45,654 nt of DNA from Candidatus Pelethocola excrementipullorum (GTDB lineage: Bacteria > Bacillota > Clostridia > Lachnospirales > Lachnospiraceae). Made by a program: the position numbers and the translations under genes. Where the stretch lies: positions 1 to 45,654 of the forward strand of contig DVNN01000108.1 in NCBI GenBank assembly GCA_018714325.1, in the 5' to 3' direction. The notes beneath the pieces are model-generated. The model ran no database searches. It was not told where the DNA came from and worked only from the letters and a program-made list of their open reading frames with translations. Shown here one piece after another: positions 15,971 to 24,504 of this stretch; within the stretch, counting starts at the first letter, position 1; each line of letters opens with the position of its first letter.

Positions 15971-17209
15971 ATGGGACAATTTTGGGAATATGTAAAAATG
16001 GCTTTGTACAATATCCGTTCCAATAAAGGCCGCTCCTTTCTTACCATGTTGGGTATCATCATCGGCATCTCATCCGTAATCACCATCGTTTCCATCGGAA
16101 GCGGTTTGAAATCGGATGTGATGTCCAACAGCGAAGTCAAAACCGCAGATGTCATTGTTAACAGCAACGAGGTTAACTACACTTCCATCATCACCCCGGA
16201 AGACATCGCTGCGGTTCAGGCCAAGCTGGGAGACCTCTCTCCCGGCGTGGTGGCCCAGGCTCAGACTTACGGCTCAGTCACCACCCGGAAGGGTTCATTT
16301 GACGCTTATGTCACACTGACTTTTCCTGCCGCTGTCAATGACCCCAACCAGAAGAAAGTGGTACGCGGTTCCTTCTGGGATGAAGATAACCTGCAGAACG
16401 GAGATCCGGTCTGCGTCCTGGACAGAGCCAGTGCCTTATACTTATTTGGAACGGATGATATCATCGGCATGGATATGGATATTTCTGTAGAAAACACCTT
16501 ACAGACCGTTCGAATCACAGGAGTCCGGGACTCGGATCCTGAAACCATGGCTGCCAATGAACAGGCCATGAGCATGTTCGGCATGCAGATGCCAATCTAT
16601 CTGGAAATGCCTTACACCGCCGCAGAGCTTTGGGGTAACCCTGTAGAAAACTTCGCAGGAATCACCACTTATCTGAACTCCAGCGAGGACAGTAATGCGG
16701 TTGTAAAAGCAGCGATACAAACGCTCTCCTCCCGCCATACCGGCGAAGGAGACAATCTGTTCATCAAGCAGAATCTTATGGAACAGCTCACCGAAACCAT
16801 GGGCACCATCTTGGATGCAATCACCGCTTTTATCGCATTCGTAGCAGGCATTTCCCTGCTGGTAGGCGGAATTGGAGTCATGAATATCATGCTGGTATCC
16901 GTAACCGAGCGAACCCGGGAAATCGGTATTCGAAAAGCACTAGGGGCCAAGACCTCATCCATCATAGCCCAGTTTCTATGTGAATCCGCCATCATCTCAG
17001 GAATCGGCGGAATCATCGGAATCATCCTGGGCGCCGGAATCGCTTCACTGGTCTCCGCCCTAAATATTGGTGGCTTGTCCGCCCAGCTTTCGCTAGGCGC
17101 CATCATACTGACCACCTGCTTTTCCTGCGGCGTAGGAATCATCTTCGGCATCTATCCGGCCCGAAAGGCCGCCCATATGCGCCCGATTGAAGCCCTTCGC
17201 CAGCTATAA
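15971..17209 (+). CDS. MacB-like ABC permease (FtsX fold)
   Basis: Membrane partner of the preceding ATPase and adaptor. The 412-residue protein has the MacB layout: one N-terminal membrane helix preceded by NIRSNKGRSFLTMLGI, a large extracytoplasmic domain (about 45-270), then three C-terminal membrane helices with GGIGVMNIMLVSVTERTREIG and a final YPARKAAHMRPIEALR. A GAAAGGA ribosome site precedes the ATG. The three-gene set resembles macrolide/peptide exporters of Gram-positive bacteria; the substrate (antibiotic, peptide or lipid) cannot be told. Confidence 0.94.
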   Translation: MGQFWEYVKMALYNIRSNKGRSFLTMLGIIIGISSVITIVSIGSGLKSDVMSNSEVKTADVIVNSNEVNYTSIITPEDIAAVQAKLGDLSPGVVAQAQTYGSVTTRKGSFDAYVTLTFPAAVNDPNQKKVVRGSFWDEDNLQNGDPVCVLDRASALYLFGTDDIIGMDMDISVENTLQTVRITGVRDSDPETMAANEQAMSMFGMQMPIYLEMPYTAAELWGNPVENFAGITTYLNSSEDSNAVVKAAIQTLSSRHTGEGDNLFIKQNLMEQLTETMGTILDAITAFIAFVAGISLLVGGIGVMNIMLVSVTERTREIGIRKALGAKTSSIIAQFLCESAIISGIGGIIGIILGAGIASLVSALNIGGLSAQLSLGAIILTTCFSCGVGIIFGIYPARKAAHMRPIEALRQL

Positions 17210-17264
17210 CACTACGGTAACATAAAATTTATAATATTAATTTAAAAATGAGGAGGAAACTATT

Positions 17265-17669
17265 ATGTTCAAACCAAAATCTTTACTGAAAGTTGTATCA
17301 ATCTTACTAATCATCTTTGGAGCCCTGGGACTACTCATATCAGTACTCGGTGTATTCGGTGCTTCATTCATCAACAACACTACCGATCCGGCCATAACCC
17401 AGAATATGAAAGACGCTATAACCGATGCTTATACACCACTTACAATAGCCCTTAGTCTAGGCGGGGGAATCTTCTGCATCCTTAGCGGAATCTTTGGATT
17501 GATTGGAAAAAGCTTTAAAGCCGCATTAATCGTAATGGTACTATACATCGTAATCGAAATTGTAAATATAGCAATGGCCATCCCTGTTTCAGGCTTCAGT
17601 ATTATAAACCTCATTACTTTTATCCTTCCGATACTATACTTATGGGGACTATACCAGTCAAAAGAATAA
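17265..17669 (+). CDS. Small four-helix membrane protein, unknown function
   Basis: I do not recognise the family. The 134 residues show four hydrophobic segments (about 9-32, 60-82, 86-105 and 112-130) with a short polar stretch (about 35-58) after the first. AGGAGG precedes the ATG and the gene lies 55 bases after the permease on the same strand with a terminator behind it, so it may be the last gene of the efflux operon. The name stays open. Confidence 0.75.
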   Translation: MFKPKSLLKVVSILLIIFGALGLLISVLGVFGASFINNTTDPAITQNMKDAITDAYTPLTIALSLGGGIFCILSGIFGLIGKSFKAALIVMVLYIVIEIVNIAMAIPVSGFSIINLITFILPILYLWGLYQSKE

Positions 17670-17749
17670 ACACAAACAAAATATTTAATTTTGAAACAAC
17701 TTAAACACCATGAAAGACAAAGATTGTTAAAACTTAAAACACTAAATAC

Positions 17750-17803
17750 AATCCCCATAGGAAAAACTACTAATCACTACCAGTTATCCTATGGGGATTT
17801 CTT
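17750..17803 (+). terminator. Terminator of the efflux operon
   Basis: AATCCCCATAGGA and TCCTATGGGGATT form a perfect 13-bp stem with a 24-base loop, followed by TCTTTAT. Confidence 0.75.
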
Positions 17804-17889
17804 TATAACTAAACAGGCTCACGGAAAATCTAGATATACTGCAAATCGAACTATCCTATATGACCCATGTTAGCATTTTCAGTTAATTT

Positions 17890-17985
17890 ACAATGAAGAA
17901 ATATAAGCAGAAAACGTTGCAGCATCTCGGCAAGGGTTTCTATTACCGGACACTGGGGACAGTTTCGCCCTTTGGAAGTACTAAG
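17890..17985. repeat. Decayed partial copy of the palindrome arm
   Basis: Reads GAAGAAATAT...AAAACGTTGCAGC...CACTGGGGACAGTTTCGCCCTTTGGAAGTACTA. It aligns in direct orientation with 18030-18128 and, more closely in its second half, with the reverse complement of the right arm (CACTGGGGCGGTTTCGCCCTTGGGAAGTACTA). A 42-codon frame runs through it from 17893 but I regard it as incidental. Confidence 0.6.
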
Positions 17986-18050
17986 ATGAGATATCCCCCC
18001 CTTTCATACATTGAATAAAATTGAGGAAATACTGAAGAATATGAAAACCA

Positions 18051-18333
18051 GAAAACGTCGCGGCAGCCCGGCAGGGGCTTCAGCTGCTGGACACAGGGGC
18101 ATTTGCAGCCCTTGCCGGAAGTACTTAGGCGAAAATGGCACGGTACTTACGGATGGATTTGGAATTACCAATTCCAAATCCAAGATGCACCGAGTGTCAA
18201 AACCATCAGGTTTTGGCACGAATTGCATCGGTTCCGTAAATACCGCGCCATTTTCACCATAGTACTTCCCAAGGGCGAAACCGCCCCAGTGTTCAGCAGC
18301 TGAAGCACCCTACCGGGCTGCCGCGACGTTTTC
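18051..18333. repeat. Large imperfect palindrome with branched centre
   Basis: GAAAACGTCG at 18051 pairs with CGACGTTTTC at 18324-18333, and arms of about 110 and 100 bases can be aligned throughout (shared blocks GCGGCAGCCCGG, CTTCAGCTGCTG, GGAAGTACT, GAAAATGGC). The centre holds two local hairpins: GGATTTGGAATT/AATTCCAAATCC and GTGTCAAAACC/GGTTTTGGCAC. The track ORFs here (18004-18228, 18011-18262, 18103-18303) follow the palindrome and are likely not genes. It ends 17 bases from the glf stop. With the arm copy it fills the 700-base gap between the efflux operon and glf. A mobile MITE-like element or a structured RNA are both possible. Confidence 0.8.
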
Positions 18334-18350
18334 GTCCGTCTTAAATCAGT

Positions 18351-19451
18351 TTATTCAAACTCCCCCTTCACCGCCTCCAGAGCGGCCACGATCACCTTAT
18401 CCATGTCATAATATTTGTAATTCCCCAGCCTTCCCCCAAAGATCACATGCTTCTCCTTCGCCGCCAACTCCTGATACTTGGCAACTAAAGCATTATTTCT
18501 CTCATCATTGACCGGATAATAAGGCTCCATCCCAACCTTCCATTCGGATGAATACTCCCTGGAAATCACGGTCTTGGGCTGTTTGCCGAATTCAAAATGC
18601 TTATGCTCAATGATTCTGGTGTAAGGTACGTCACGCTCCGTATAATTCACCACGGCATTTCCCTGGTAATTATCACAATCCAGCACCTCATTCTCGAACC
18701 GTACGGAACGATACTCCAAGGCTCCCAGCTGATAATCGAAGTAGGCATCCAGCATTCCAGTGAATACAATTTTATCCGCGATATCAGGATGTGTCTTCTT
18801 AAAATCTGCGAAATCCGTACTGGTGAGCACTTCTATCCCCTCCAGCATCTTTTCCACAATCTTGGTATAACCACCCATAGGTATCCCCTGAAACCGGTCA
18901 TTAAAGTAATTATTGTCATAGGTAAAGCGGAAAGGCAGCCGCTTGATGATAAAGGCCGGAAGTTCCTTACAATCCCTTCCCCACTGCTTCTCAGTGTAAC
19001 CCTTGATCAGCTTTTCGTAGACATCCCTGCCGGCCAAAGACAGGGCCTGCTCTTCCAGATTCTTCGGTTCCGTAATCGAAAGCTCCGCGATCTGCTTCTC
19101 GATGATTTCTTTTGCCTGCTGTGGGGTTCTGATATTCCACATCTTGCTGAAGGTATTCATGTTAAAAGGAAGATTATAAAGTTCATCTTTATAGACTGCA
19201 ATCGGTGAATTGATATAATGATTGAATTCGACAAACTGATTGACATAGTCCCAGATTTGCTTGTCCGATGTATGGAATATATGGGCACCATACTTATGAA
19301 CATTAATTCCTTCCACATCCTCAGTATAGATGTTACCGGCTATATGGTCCCTCTTATCGATTACAAGAACCGTTTTCCCCCGCTTTTTAGCCTCGTAAGC
19401 AAACACGGATCCGAATAATCCAGCACCCACGATAAGATAATCATATCTCAT
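18351..19451 (-). CDS. glf: UDP-galactopyranose mutase
   Basis: FAD enzyme interconverting UDP-galactopyranose and UDP-galactofuranose for surface glycans. The 366-residue protein has the Rossmann motif VGAGLFGSVFA, HKYGAHIFHT, the FNMNTF substrate loop, and GRLGNYKYYDMD with FAD/substrate residues near the C-terminus. The track start is 16 residues upstream; AAAGGAG before the ATG at 19449-19451 and the family N-terminus (MRYDYLIVG) decide the start. No glycosyltransferases or other polysaccharide genes adjoin it, so it acts as a stand-alone supplier of UDP-Galf. Confidence 0.96.
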   Translation of the reverse strand: MRYDYLIVGAGLFGSVFAYEAKKRGKTVLVIDKRDHIAGNIYTEDVEGINVHKYGAHIFHTSDKQIWDYVNQFVEFNHYINSPIAVYKDELYNLPFNMNTFSKMWNIRTPQQAKEIIEKQIAELSITEPKNLEEQALSLAGRDVYEKLIKGYTEKQWGRDCKELPAFIIKRLPFRFTYDNNYFNDRFQGIPMGGYTKIVEKMLEGIEVLTSTDFADFKKTHPDIADKIVFTGMLDAYFDYQLGALEYRSVRFENEVLDCDNYQGNAVVNYTERDVPYTRIIEHKHFEFGKQPKTVISREYSSEWKVGMEPYYPVNDERNNALVAKYQELAAKEKHVIFGGRLGNYKYYDMDKVIVAALEAVKGEFE

Positions 19452-19631
19452 GATAATTCTCCTTTGACATTTTTCATTTATATTTCGTGCCATCCACAAA
19501 AATCAGATTCACAACTTATTATAACAGAACTTTACCTTAAAGCAAACAGAACTGCGCCATATAAAACAGAGGATATTTCCGAATAACAACCTTGAAAAAC
19601 CATACAACTCATGCAAAAGACAAAAGGGTTC

Positions 19632-19660
19632 TTGAATGTAAAGTTTTACTGTGTTAAAAT
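19632..19660 (+). promoter_or_regulatory. Promoter of the YerC-like gene
   Basis: TTGAAT and TAAAAT separated by 17 bases, about 45 bases upstream of the start codon. Confidence 0.5.
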
Positions 19661-19709
19661 ACATATAGTAACTACAATACAAATAAAACCTTTAGGGGGT
19701 ACCGACCAG

Positions 19710-20009
19710 ATGAGCAAGACGATTCATACGGAAGCGGTAGACCATCTCTTTGAGGCCATTTTGTGCCTGAAAAGCAAAGAGGAATGCTATACCTTTTTCC
19801 AAGATGTCTGTACAATCAACGAGTTATTATCTCTTTCCCAGCGCTTCGAGGTGGCAAAGATGCTGCGTGAGAAGAAGACCTATCTGGAGATTTCCGATAA
19901 GACCGGGGCATCTACTGCGACCATCAGCCGCGTTAACCGCTCCCTTACTTATGGAAATGACGGATATGAGATGGTGTTTAACCGTCTGGCTGAAGATTCC
20001 AAACCATGA
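19710..20009 (+). CDS. YerC/YecD-family TrpR-like regulator
   Basis: Small DNA-binding protein of the TrpR superfamily. The 99 residues include LLSLSQRFEVAKMLREKKTY and a helix-turn-helix TGASTATISRVNRSL, then a YGNDGYEMV tail typical of the family. The ORF track starts 33 codons early; AGGGGG upstream of the ATG at 19710 and the usual ~100-residue length favour the shorter form. It stands alone, divergent from glf. Target genes are unknown, and tryptophan need not be the ligand. Confidence 0.9.
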   Translation: MSKTIHTEAVDHLFEAILCLKSKEECYTFFQDVCTINELLSLSQRFEVAKMLREKKTYLEISDKTGASTATISRVNRSLTYGNDGYEMVFNRLAEDSKP

Positions 20010-20050
20010 TAATGCATGGTTGACATGATCGTACATGAAATGACGAAAAC

Positions 20051-20099
20051 AAAAGAGACTACAGGATCAGTAATACTGACAAACTGTAGTCTCTTTTTT
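20051..20099. terminator. Bidirectional terminator between yerC-like and DUF1836 genes
   Basis: AAGAGACTACA pairs with TGTAGTCTCTT; the interior contains the palindrome TCAGTAATACTGA. A TTTTTT run follows on the plus strand and a run of A precedes it for the minus strand. Confidence 0.8.
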
Positions 20100-20129
20100 A
20101 TCCTCATAATGGCTTCCATCTTTTCCAAC

Positions 20130-20750
20130 TTACTTCTCTTTCCCCTTATCGCCCTTCTCCTCCTCTTTGCCCAGACTGTCAATCATCTTTTCAATCATCT
20201 GTTTTTTCACATATACATCAAAACTGAGCATACAAATAAAGGAAAACGTCCGGAGGAATTCTCTGTCTTCTTCAGGTGCGTCCTGAAAGGTCTCTTCAGA
20301 ACGGTGGAAACGCTGGATTACATCTTGCTTCATCGCCTCGATCTGTTCCTTCTCCAGGCTGAATACCTCATCGTATATGTGCGCCAAATTGAAATCCCCA
20401 TCTGAATTAAAATACTTGTCCGTAATGGGTTTCAGCAGCGCCTGAATATCGGAGATGGACAGGATACTCTTAAAATAATAAATAAATATCAGCGTGAGCA
20501 TATGCTGCTGAGAATATTTTTTCTTTACCGGAGGGGGCAGCAAGTCATTCTTCGCATAATTGTTTATCATGGTCTTGGTCAGAATCTTATCTTCCGGATA
20601 ACGCTTGGAATGATACAATTGAGCATCCATAAACGTGGTGACCTGATCCATATATAAATCTATATTGGGCACTTCATCGGGTTTGATATAATCAATCCTC
20701 GCTATACTTTCCAAAATACTATTCAGCATGTCTTTCGTGTCAATCGTCAT
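20130..20750 (-). CDS. DUF1836 domain protein (putative regulator)
   Basis: Member of a Firmicutes family with a MerR-like winged-helix N-terminal region; function is unproven. The 206 residues show the family's early Lys/Thr-rich helix pair (KILTKTMINNYAKNDLLPPPVKKKYSQQHM) followed by an all-helical body (about 85-185) and a charged tail of Lys/Glu/Gly. The AGAGAGG site precedes the ATG. It converges with the yerC-like gene. DNA binding is inferred from family descriptions, not shown here. Confidence 0.85.
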   Translation of the reverse strand: MTIDTKDMLNSILESIARIDYIKPDEVPNIDLYMDQVTTFMDAQLYHSKRYPEDKILTKTMINNYAKNDLLPPPVKKKYSQQHMLTLIFIYYFKSILSISDIQALLKPITDKYFNSDGDFNLAHIYDEVFSLEKEQIEAMKQDVIQRFHRSEETFQDAPEEDREFLRTFSFICMLSFDVYVKKQMIEKMIDSLGKEEEKGDKGKEK

Positions 20751-20835
20751 ATCTATACCTCTCTTGAGAACTGCTATACTTAGAGTATATAGTTTTCATT
20801 ACTAGATGTAAAGGTTTTTTTGCAATTTTCTGATT

Positions 20836-20864
20836 TTGACGGTGGGATTCTTTTATGATATAAT
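20836..20864 (+). promoter_or_regulatory. Promoter ending seven bases before the radical SAM start codon
   Basis: TTGACG (20836-20841) and a consensus TATAAT (20859-20864) with a 17-base spacer. The expected transcription start is position 20871, which is the A of the ATG; no ribosome site lies between. Confidence 0.7.
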
Positions 20865-20870
20865 TGACAT

Positions 20871-21803
20871 ATGAATGTAATGAAAGATTGGCTTGATAAG
20901 CCATATTACTCACTGAATGCCTATCTGCATCAGCGATTTAGTGAAAAGTTATATAAAGTTTCCCTGGATGGCGGAATGACCTGCCCTAACCGGGACGGCA
21001 CACTGGGAAACAGAGGATGCATCTTTTGCAGCGCTGGAGGCTCTGGAGACTTTGCAGGTGACCGCAATCTCTCCATCACGGATCAGATTGAAGAGCAAAT
21101 AAATACCATACGTTCCAAACGTTCGGTGGAACATTTTATTGCATACTTTCAAGCCTATACTAATACTTATGCACCTTTATCCCATCTGCGCAGTATCTAC
21201 ATGGAGGCCGCCGGACATCCGGCAATTTCGGCCATCTCCATCGGTACAAGGCCTGATTGTCTAGGTCCCGAAGTACTGGAACTTCTTTCAGAGTTGAATC
21301 GTATCAAACCCGTATGGATAGAACTGGGACTCCAGACCATCCATGATGAGACCGCACACTATATCCGCAGAGGCTATGATCTCCCCTGCTTTATACAGGC
21401 TGTCTCCAATTTGCAGGCACTGGATATTGATATCATTGTCCATCTGATCCTGGGACTTCCCGGGGAAACAGAGCAAGATATACTGGAATCCATTAAATAT
21501 ATGAATACTCTGCCGGTTACCGGCATAAAATTACAATTGCTCCATGTGTTGGAGGATACAGATCTGGCCGATGAATATCGTCTGGGAAAGTTCCAAGCAT
21601 TAACACAGCAGCAATACGTGAACCTGGTCATTACATGCTTAGAACATCTTCGTCCTGACATCGTAATCCACCGACTAACTGGTGATGGTCCCAAGAACAT
21701 GTTGATAGCACCCACATGGAGCAGCGCTAAACGCCGAGTGCTCAATGATCTCCACCATCAGATGTCCATCCGCGGCATCCGTCAGGGAGACAAATATCGT
21801 TAG
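20871..21803 (+). CDS. TIGR01212-family radical SAM protein (YtqA/YhcC-like)
   Basis: Radical SAM enzyme of unknown reaction. The 310 residues carry the family N-terminus (SLNAYLHQRFSEKLYKVSLD) and the cluster motif CPNRDGTLGNRGCIFC, where the Cys spacing is CX11CX2C rather than the usual CX3CX2C, a known feature of this branch. Further conserved parts are SIGTRPDC, WIELGLQT, HLILGLPGE and the HVLEDTDLA region. The start is unusual: neither ATG 20871 nor ATG 20880 has a ribosome site, and the promoter places transcription start at 20871, so translation may be leaderless. The DUF4364 gene follows after 14 bases. Confidence 0.93.
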   Translation: MNVMKDWLDKPYYSLNAYLHQRFSEKLYKVSLDGGMTCPNRDGTLGNRGCIFCSAGGSGDFAGDRNLSITDQIEEQINTIRSKRSVEHFIAYFQAYTNTYAPLSHLRSIYMEAAGHPAISAISIGTRPDCLGPEVLELLSELNRIKPVWIELGLQTIHDETAHYIRRGYDLPCFIQAVSNLQALDIDIIVHLILGLPGETEQDILESIKYMNTLPVTGIKLQLLHVLEDTDLADEYRLGKFQALTQQQYVNLVITCLEHLRPDIVIHRLTGDGPKNMLIAPTWSSAKRRVLNDLHHQMSIRGIRQGDKYR

Positions 21804-21817
21804 AAAAGGAGTGTTAT

Positions 21818-22336
21818 ATGATTGAATCATCCTTAACCCTATACAAATTAATCATTCTTTACATGTTGAATAAAGTTTCCTTTCCACTGACCAATGCTCA
21901 GATTTCAGAATTCGTTCTGGATGCCGGTTATACCAACTACTTCCACCTTCAGCAGGCAATCAGTGAACTGAGCGATTCTAACCTGGTGACAACGGAAACC
22001 ATACGTAATACAACCTACTATAATATGACGGAAGATGGTCAGGAAACCCTTGATTTCTTCGGAAAAGAAATCTCCGAGGATATCCGCAATGAAATTGACT
22101 CCTATCTGAAAACCAATGCTTATGAGATGCGCAATGAAGCCTCTACCGTGGCCGATTATTATAAGACAACCTCCCAGGAGTATGAGGTTCGCTGTCAGGT
22201 CAAAGAACGAACGGGTAAACTCATCGAATTGACCCTGACCGTCCCCACCGAGGACGCGGCTAAAGCCATCTGCTACCAGTGGCCGGAAAAGAGTCAGGAA
22301 ATCTATGCCTATTTGATGAAAGTATTATTAAAGTGA
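21818..22336 (+). CDS. DUF4364 family protein (winged-helix, putative regulator)
   Basis: A conserved Clostridia protein of unknown role. The 172 residues begin with a winged-helix-like region (about 8-80: LILYMLNKV, ISEFVLDAGYTNYFHLQQAISEL, TYYNMTEDG) and continue with a beta-rich C-terminal part. AAAGGAG precedes the ATG. It is cotranscribed with the radical SAM gene and followed by a strong terminator, so the two may function together; that is inference from spacing. Confidence 0.88.
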   Translation: MIESSLTLYKLIILYMLNKVSFPLTNAQISEFVLDAGYTNYFHLQQAISELSDSNLVTTETIRNTTYYNMTEDGQETLDFFGKEISEDIRNEIDSYLKTNAYEMRNEASTVADYYKTTSQEYEVRCQVKERTGKLIELTLTVPTEDAAKAICYQWPEKSQEIYAYLMKVLLK

Positions 22337-22342
22337 CAAAGC

Positions 22343-22388
22343 AAATGCTGCCATGCTAATTGATCATTCTCTTAGCATGGCAGCATTT
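22343..22388. terminator. Bidirectional terminator between DUF4364 and rarA
   Basis: AAATGCTGCCATGCTA and TAGCATGGCAGCATTT form a perfect 16-bp stem with T tracts on the outside for both strands. The rarA stop codon overlaps its edge. Confidence 0.85.
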
Positions 22389-23704
22389 TAATCCTCCTTT
22401 AGCCAGGACAGATGCTCGCGAATCTTACGCTCATACCCCAGTTCTGTTGGCCGGTAGAACACCGTTCCTTCTATCTCGGACGGCAGATACTGCTGCTCCA
22501 CATAGTGCTTGGGAAAATCATGAGCATACTGATATCCGATTCCATGCCCCAGCTTTGCGGATCCTTTATAATGGGAATCCTGGAGATGAGGCGGTACCGT
22601 AGTCTTCTGATTCTTCACCGATTCCATGGCCGCAAACACGGCATTACATGCGGCATTGCTCTTAGGTGCACTGGCTACATAAGTCACCGCCTGGGATAAG
22701 ATGATCGCCGCCTCAGGCATCCCTATCCTCTCGGCTGCAAGAGAGGCAGAAACAGCCACATTCAAAGCCTGTGGATCCGCATTTCCCACATCTTCTGACG
22801 CACAGATCATAATTCTGCGGGCGATGAACTTAATATCCTCCCCGGCATACAACATCTTGGCCAGATAATAGACGGCCGCATCCGGATCCGATCCGCGCAT
22901 ACTCTTGATAAATGCCGAGATCGTATCATAATGCTGGTCTCCGCCCTTATCATACCGCACTACACGCTTCTGAATGCATTCTGAGGCAATATCCAGTGTG
23001 ATGTGTGTCTTACCATCCATATCAGGTTTTGTGGTCAGCACGCCCAATTCTATGGCATTCAACGCCGATCTGGCATCTCCTCCGGAGATATCGGCCAGGA
23101 ATTCCTTGGCATCCTCATCCAACACCACATCAAAGCTGCCCAGTCCCTTATTCTGATCCGTCACCGCCCGCTCCAGCAGTTTCTTGATATCCTCCTTCTC
23201 CAGAGCCTTTAACTCAAAGATGATGGATCTGGAGATCAGAGCGCTGTTCACCTCGAAATATGGATTTTCTGTGGTTGCACCGATCAGAACGATGGTGCCA
23301 TCCTCCACGAACGGGAGCAGATAATCCTGCTGCCCTTTATTGAAGCGATGAATCTCGTCCACAAACAATATGGTTTTCTTTCCATACATCCCCAGACGGT
23401 TCTTCGCCTCCTTTATCACCTCTTCCATATCCTTTTTTCCCGACGTCGTGGCGTTCAGCTGGGTGAATTCGGCACTTGTGGTATTGGCGATTACCTTTGC
23501 CAGGGTGGTTTTGCCCGTGCCAGGCGGCCCATAGAATATGATAGAACTGATCTTATCCGCCTTAATGGCACGGTACAACAGCTTATCCTCACCTATGATA
23601 TGCTCCTGCCCTACGACCTCCTCCAGCGTTGTGGGACGCATCCTGGATGCCAGAGGGGATTCGCTTTCCTTCTTCTTTTCCGACATGTAATCAAATAAAT
23701 CCAT
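22388..23704 (-). CDS. rarA: Replication-associated recombination protein A (AAA+ ATPase)
   Basis: Acts at stalled replication forks; called MgsA or RarA in bacteria, WRNIP1-like. The 438-residue form has RMRPTTLEEVVGQEH, Walker A YGPPGTGKTTLA, Walker B LFVDEIHRFNKGQQD, sensor motif IGATTENPYFEVNSAL, and the C-terminal tetramerisation region with HYKGSAKLGHGIGYQYAHDFP. The track start runs 36 codons further and would cross a perfect hairpin, so the start at 23704 (MDLFDYMSEK) is chosen; its ribosome site (GTTGAGAG) is weak. Confidence 0.94.
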   Translation of the reverse strand: MDLFDYMSEKKKESESPLASRMRPTTLEEVVGQEHIIGEDKLLYRAIKADKISSIIFYGPPGTGKTTLAKVIANTTSAEFTQLNATTSGKKDMEEVIKEAKNRLGMYGKKTILFVDEIHRFNKGQQDYLLPFVEDGTIVLIGATTENPYFEVNSALISRSIIFELKALEKEDIKKLLERAVTDQNKGLGSFDVVLDEDAKEFLADISGGDARSALNAIELGVLTTKPDMDGKTHITLDIASECIQKRVVRYDKGGDQHYDTISAFIKSMRGSDPDAAVYYLAKMLYAGEDIKFIARRIMICASEDVGNADPQALNVAVSASLAAERIGMPEAAIILSQAVTYVASAPKSNAACNAVFAAMESVKNQKTTVPPHLQDSHYKGSAKLGHGIGYQYAHDFPKHYVEQQYLPSEIEGTVFYRPTELGYERKIREHLSWLKED

Positions 23705-23729
23705 TGTATCTCTCAACTTTCTTCTGTTG

Positions 23730-23783
23730 CCATAGCCTTCTGGGACAGACCTTGAATGCTCAAGCTGTCCCAATGGCCTATGG
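23730..23783 (-). promoter_or_regulatory. Perfect-stem hairpin just upstream of rarA
   Basis: On the minus strand CCATAG-GCC-GGGACAG-CTTGA pairs with TCAAG-CTGTCCC-GGC-TATGG around a GCAT loop, with two small internal loops. It lies 26 bases before the rarA start and 18 bases after the deacetylase stop. No T tract follows, which argues against a normal terminator. Confidence 0.55.
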
Positions 23784-23801
23784 TCCTGCCGATTGTATTC
23801 T

Positions 23802-24479
23802 TCATTCCACAATCATCTCGTCTACGGTCACCAGTTCATACCCTTCGTCCTTTAGCTGATCCACAATCTGCAGGGCGGATTCCACCGATGTTTTAAAACA
23901 ATCGTGCATCAGTATGATATCTCCATCATCCACATTCTTCATCACCTCTTTGACAATGCTAGGGGTATTCTGGGTATACCAGTCTTTGGAATCGATGGTC
24001 CAAAGCACGGGAATCATGGTCACGTTGTAATCCAGCCCTTTTTTCCAAGCCCCGAAGGGAGGACGGATATAGGCGGTATAAACTCCCGTAATTTCGTATA
24101 TGGCATTGCTTGTGGATATCACCTCTTGTTTAGCCTGTTCATCGGACAGCTTTGTGAGCTGCACGTGATGAAAGGTATGATTGCCGATCAAATGGCCGTC
24201 AACCTGCATCTGCCGGATTGTCTTCTCTCTGCCTTCGATACACTGCCCCTGCAGGAAAAATGTGGCCTTAACTCCCCGATCTCTCAGACCGTCCAACAGG
24301 CTCATGGTATAGTCGCTGGGACCGTCATCAAAGGTCAGGGCCACCCGGGGGCTTTCTTTGGCGGTAGCCCCGGAAGTCTGCTGTGTAGAATCTCTGTTTT
24401 TGGGCAATGCATTGGCAATAAGTAATGCCGCTAAAATCAAACACTCAATTAGAAAAAACAGGCGAAACCGTCGCCACAT
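23802..24479 (-). CDS. Polysaccharide deacetylase (NodB homology domain)
   Basis: Probably removes N- or O-acetyl groups from a cell-wall or surface glycan. The 225 residues begin with a membrane anchor (about 6-25) and then a NodB domain with the metal/catalytic motifs TFDDGPSDY and NHTFHH, RPPFGAWKK, and the C-terminal LMHDC motif. AAGGT lies before the ATG. It starts 25 bases after the DUF2298 gene on the same strand and is probably cotranscribed with it, linking a GT-C-like membrane protein with a glycan-modifying enzyme. Confidence 0.92.
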   Translation of the reverse strand: MWRRFRLFFLIECLILAALLIANALPKNRDSTQQTSGATAKESPRVALTFDDGPSDYTMSLLDGLRDRGVKATFFLQGQCIEGREKTIRQMQVDGHLIGNHTFHHVQLTKLSDEQAKQEVISTSNAIYEITGVYTAYIRPPFGAWKKGLDYNVTMIPVLWTIDSKDWYTQNTPSIVKEVMKNVDDGDIILMHDCFKTSVESALQIVDQLKDEGYELVTVDEMIVE

Positions 24480-24504
24480 ATAAATGACCTTTTTTATTAA
24501 TCTA

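Noticed and set aside
18011-18303. Short ORFs within the 18 kb palindrome
   Set aside because: They follow both strands of the palindrome, lack good ribosome sites, and mirror each other as expected from inverted repeats.
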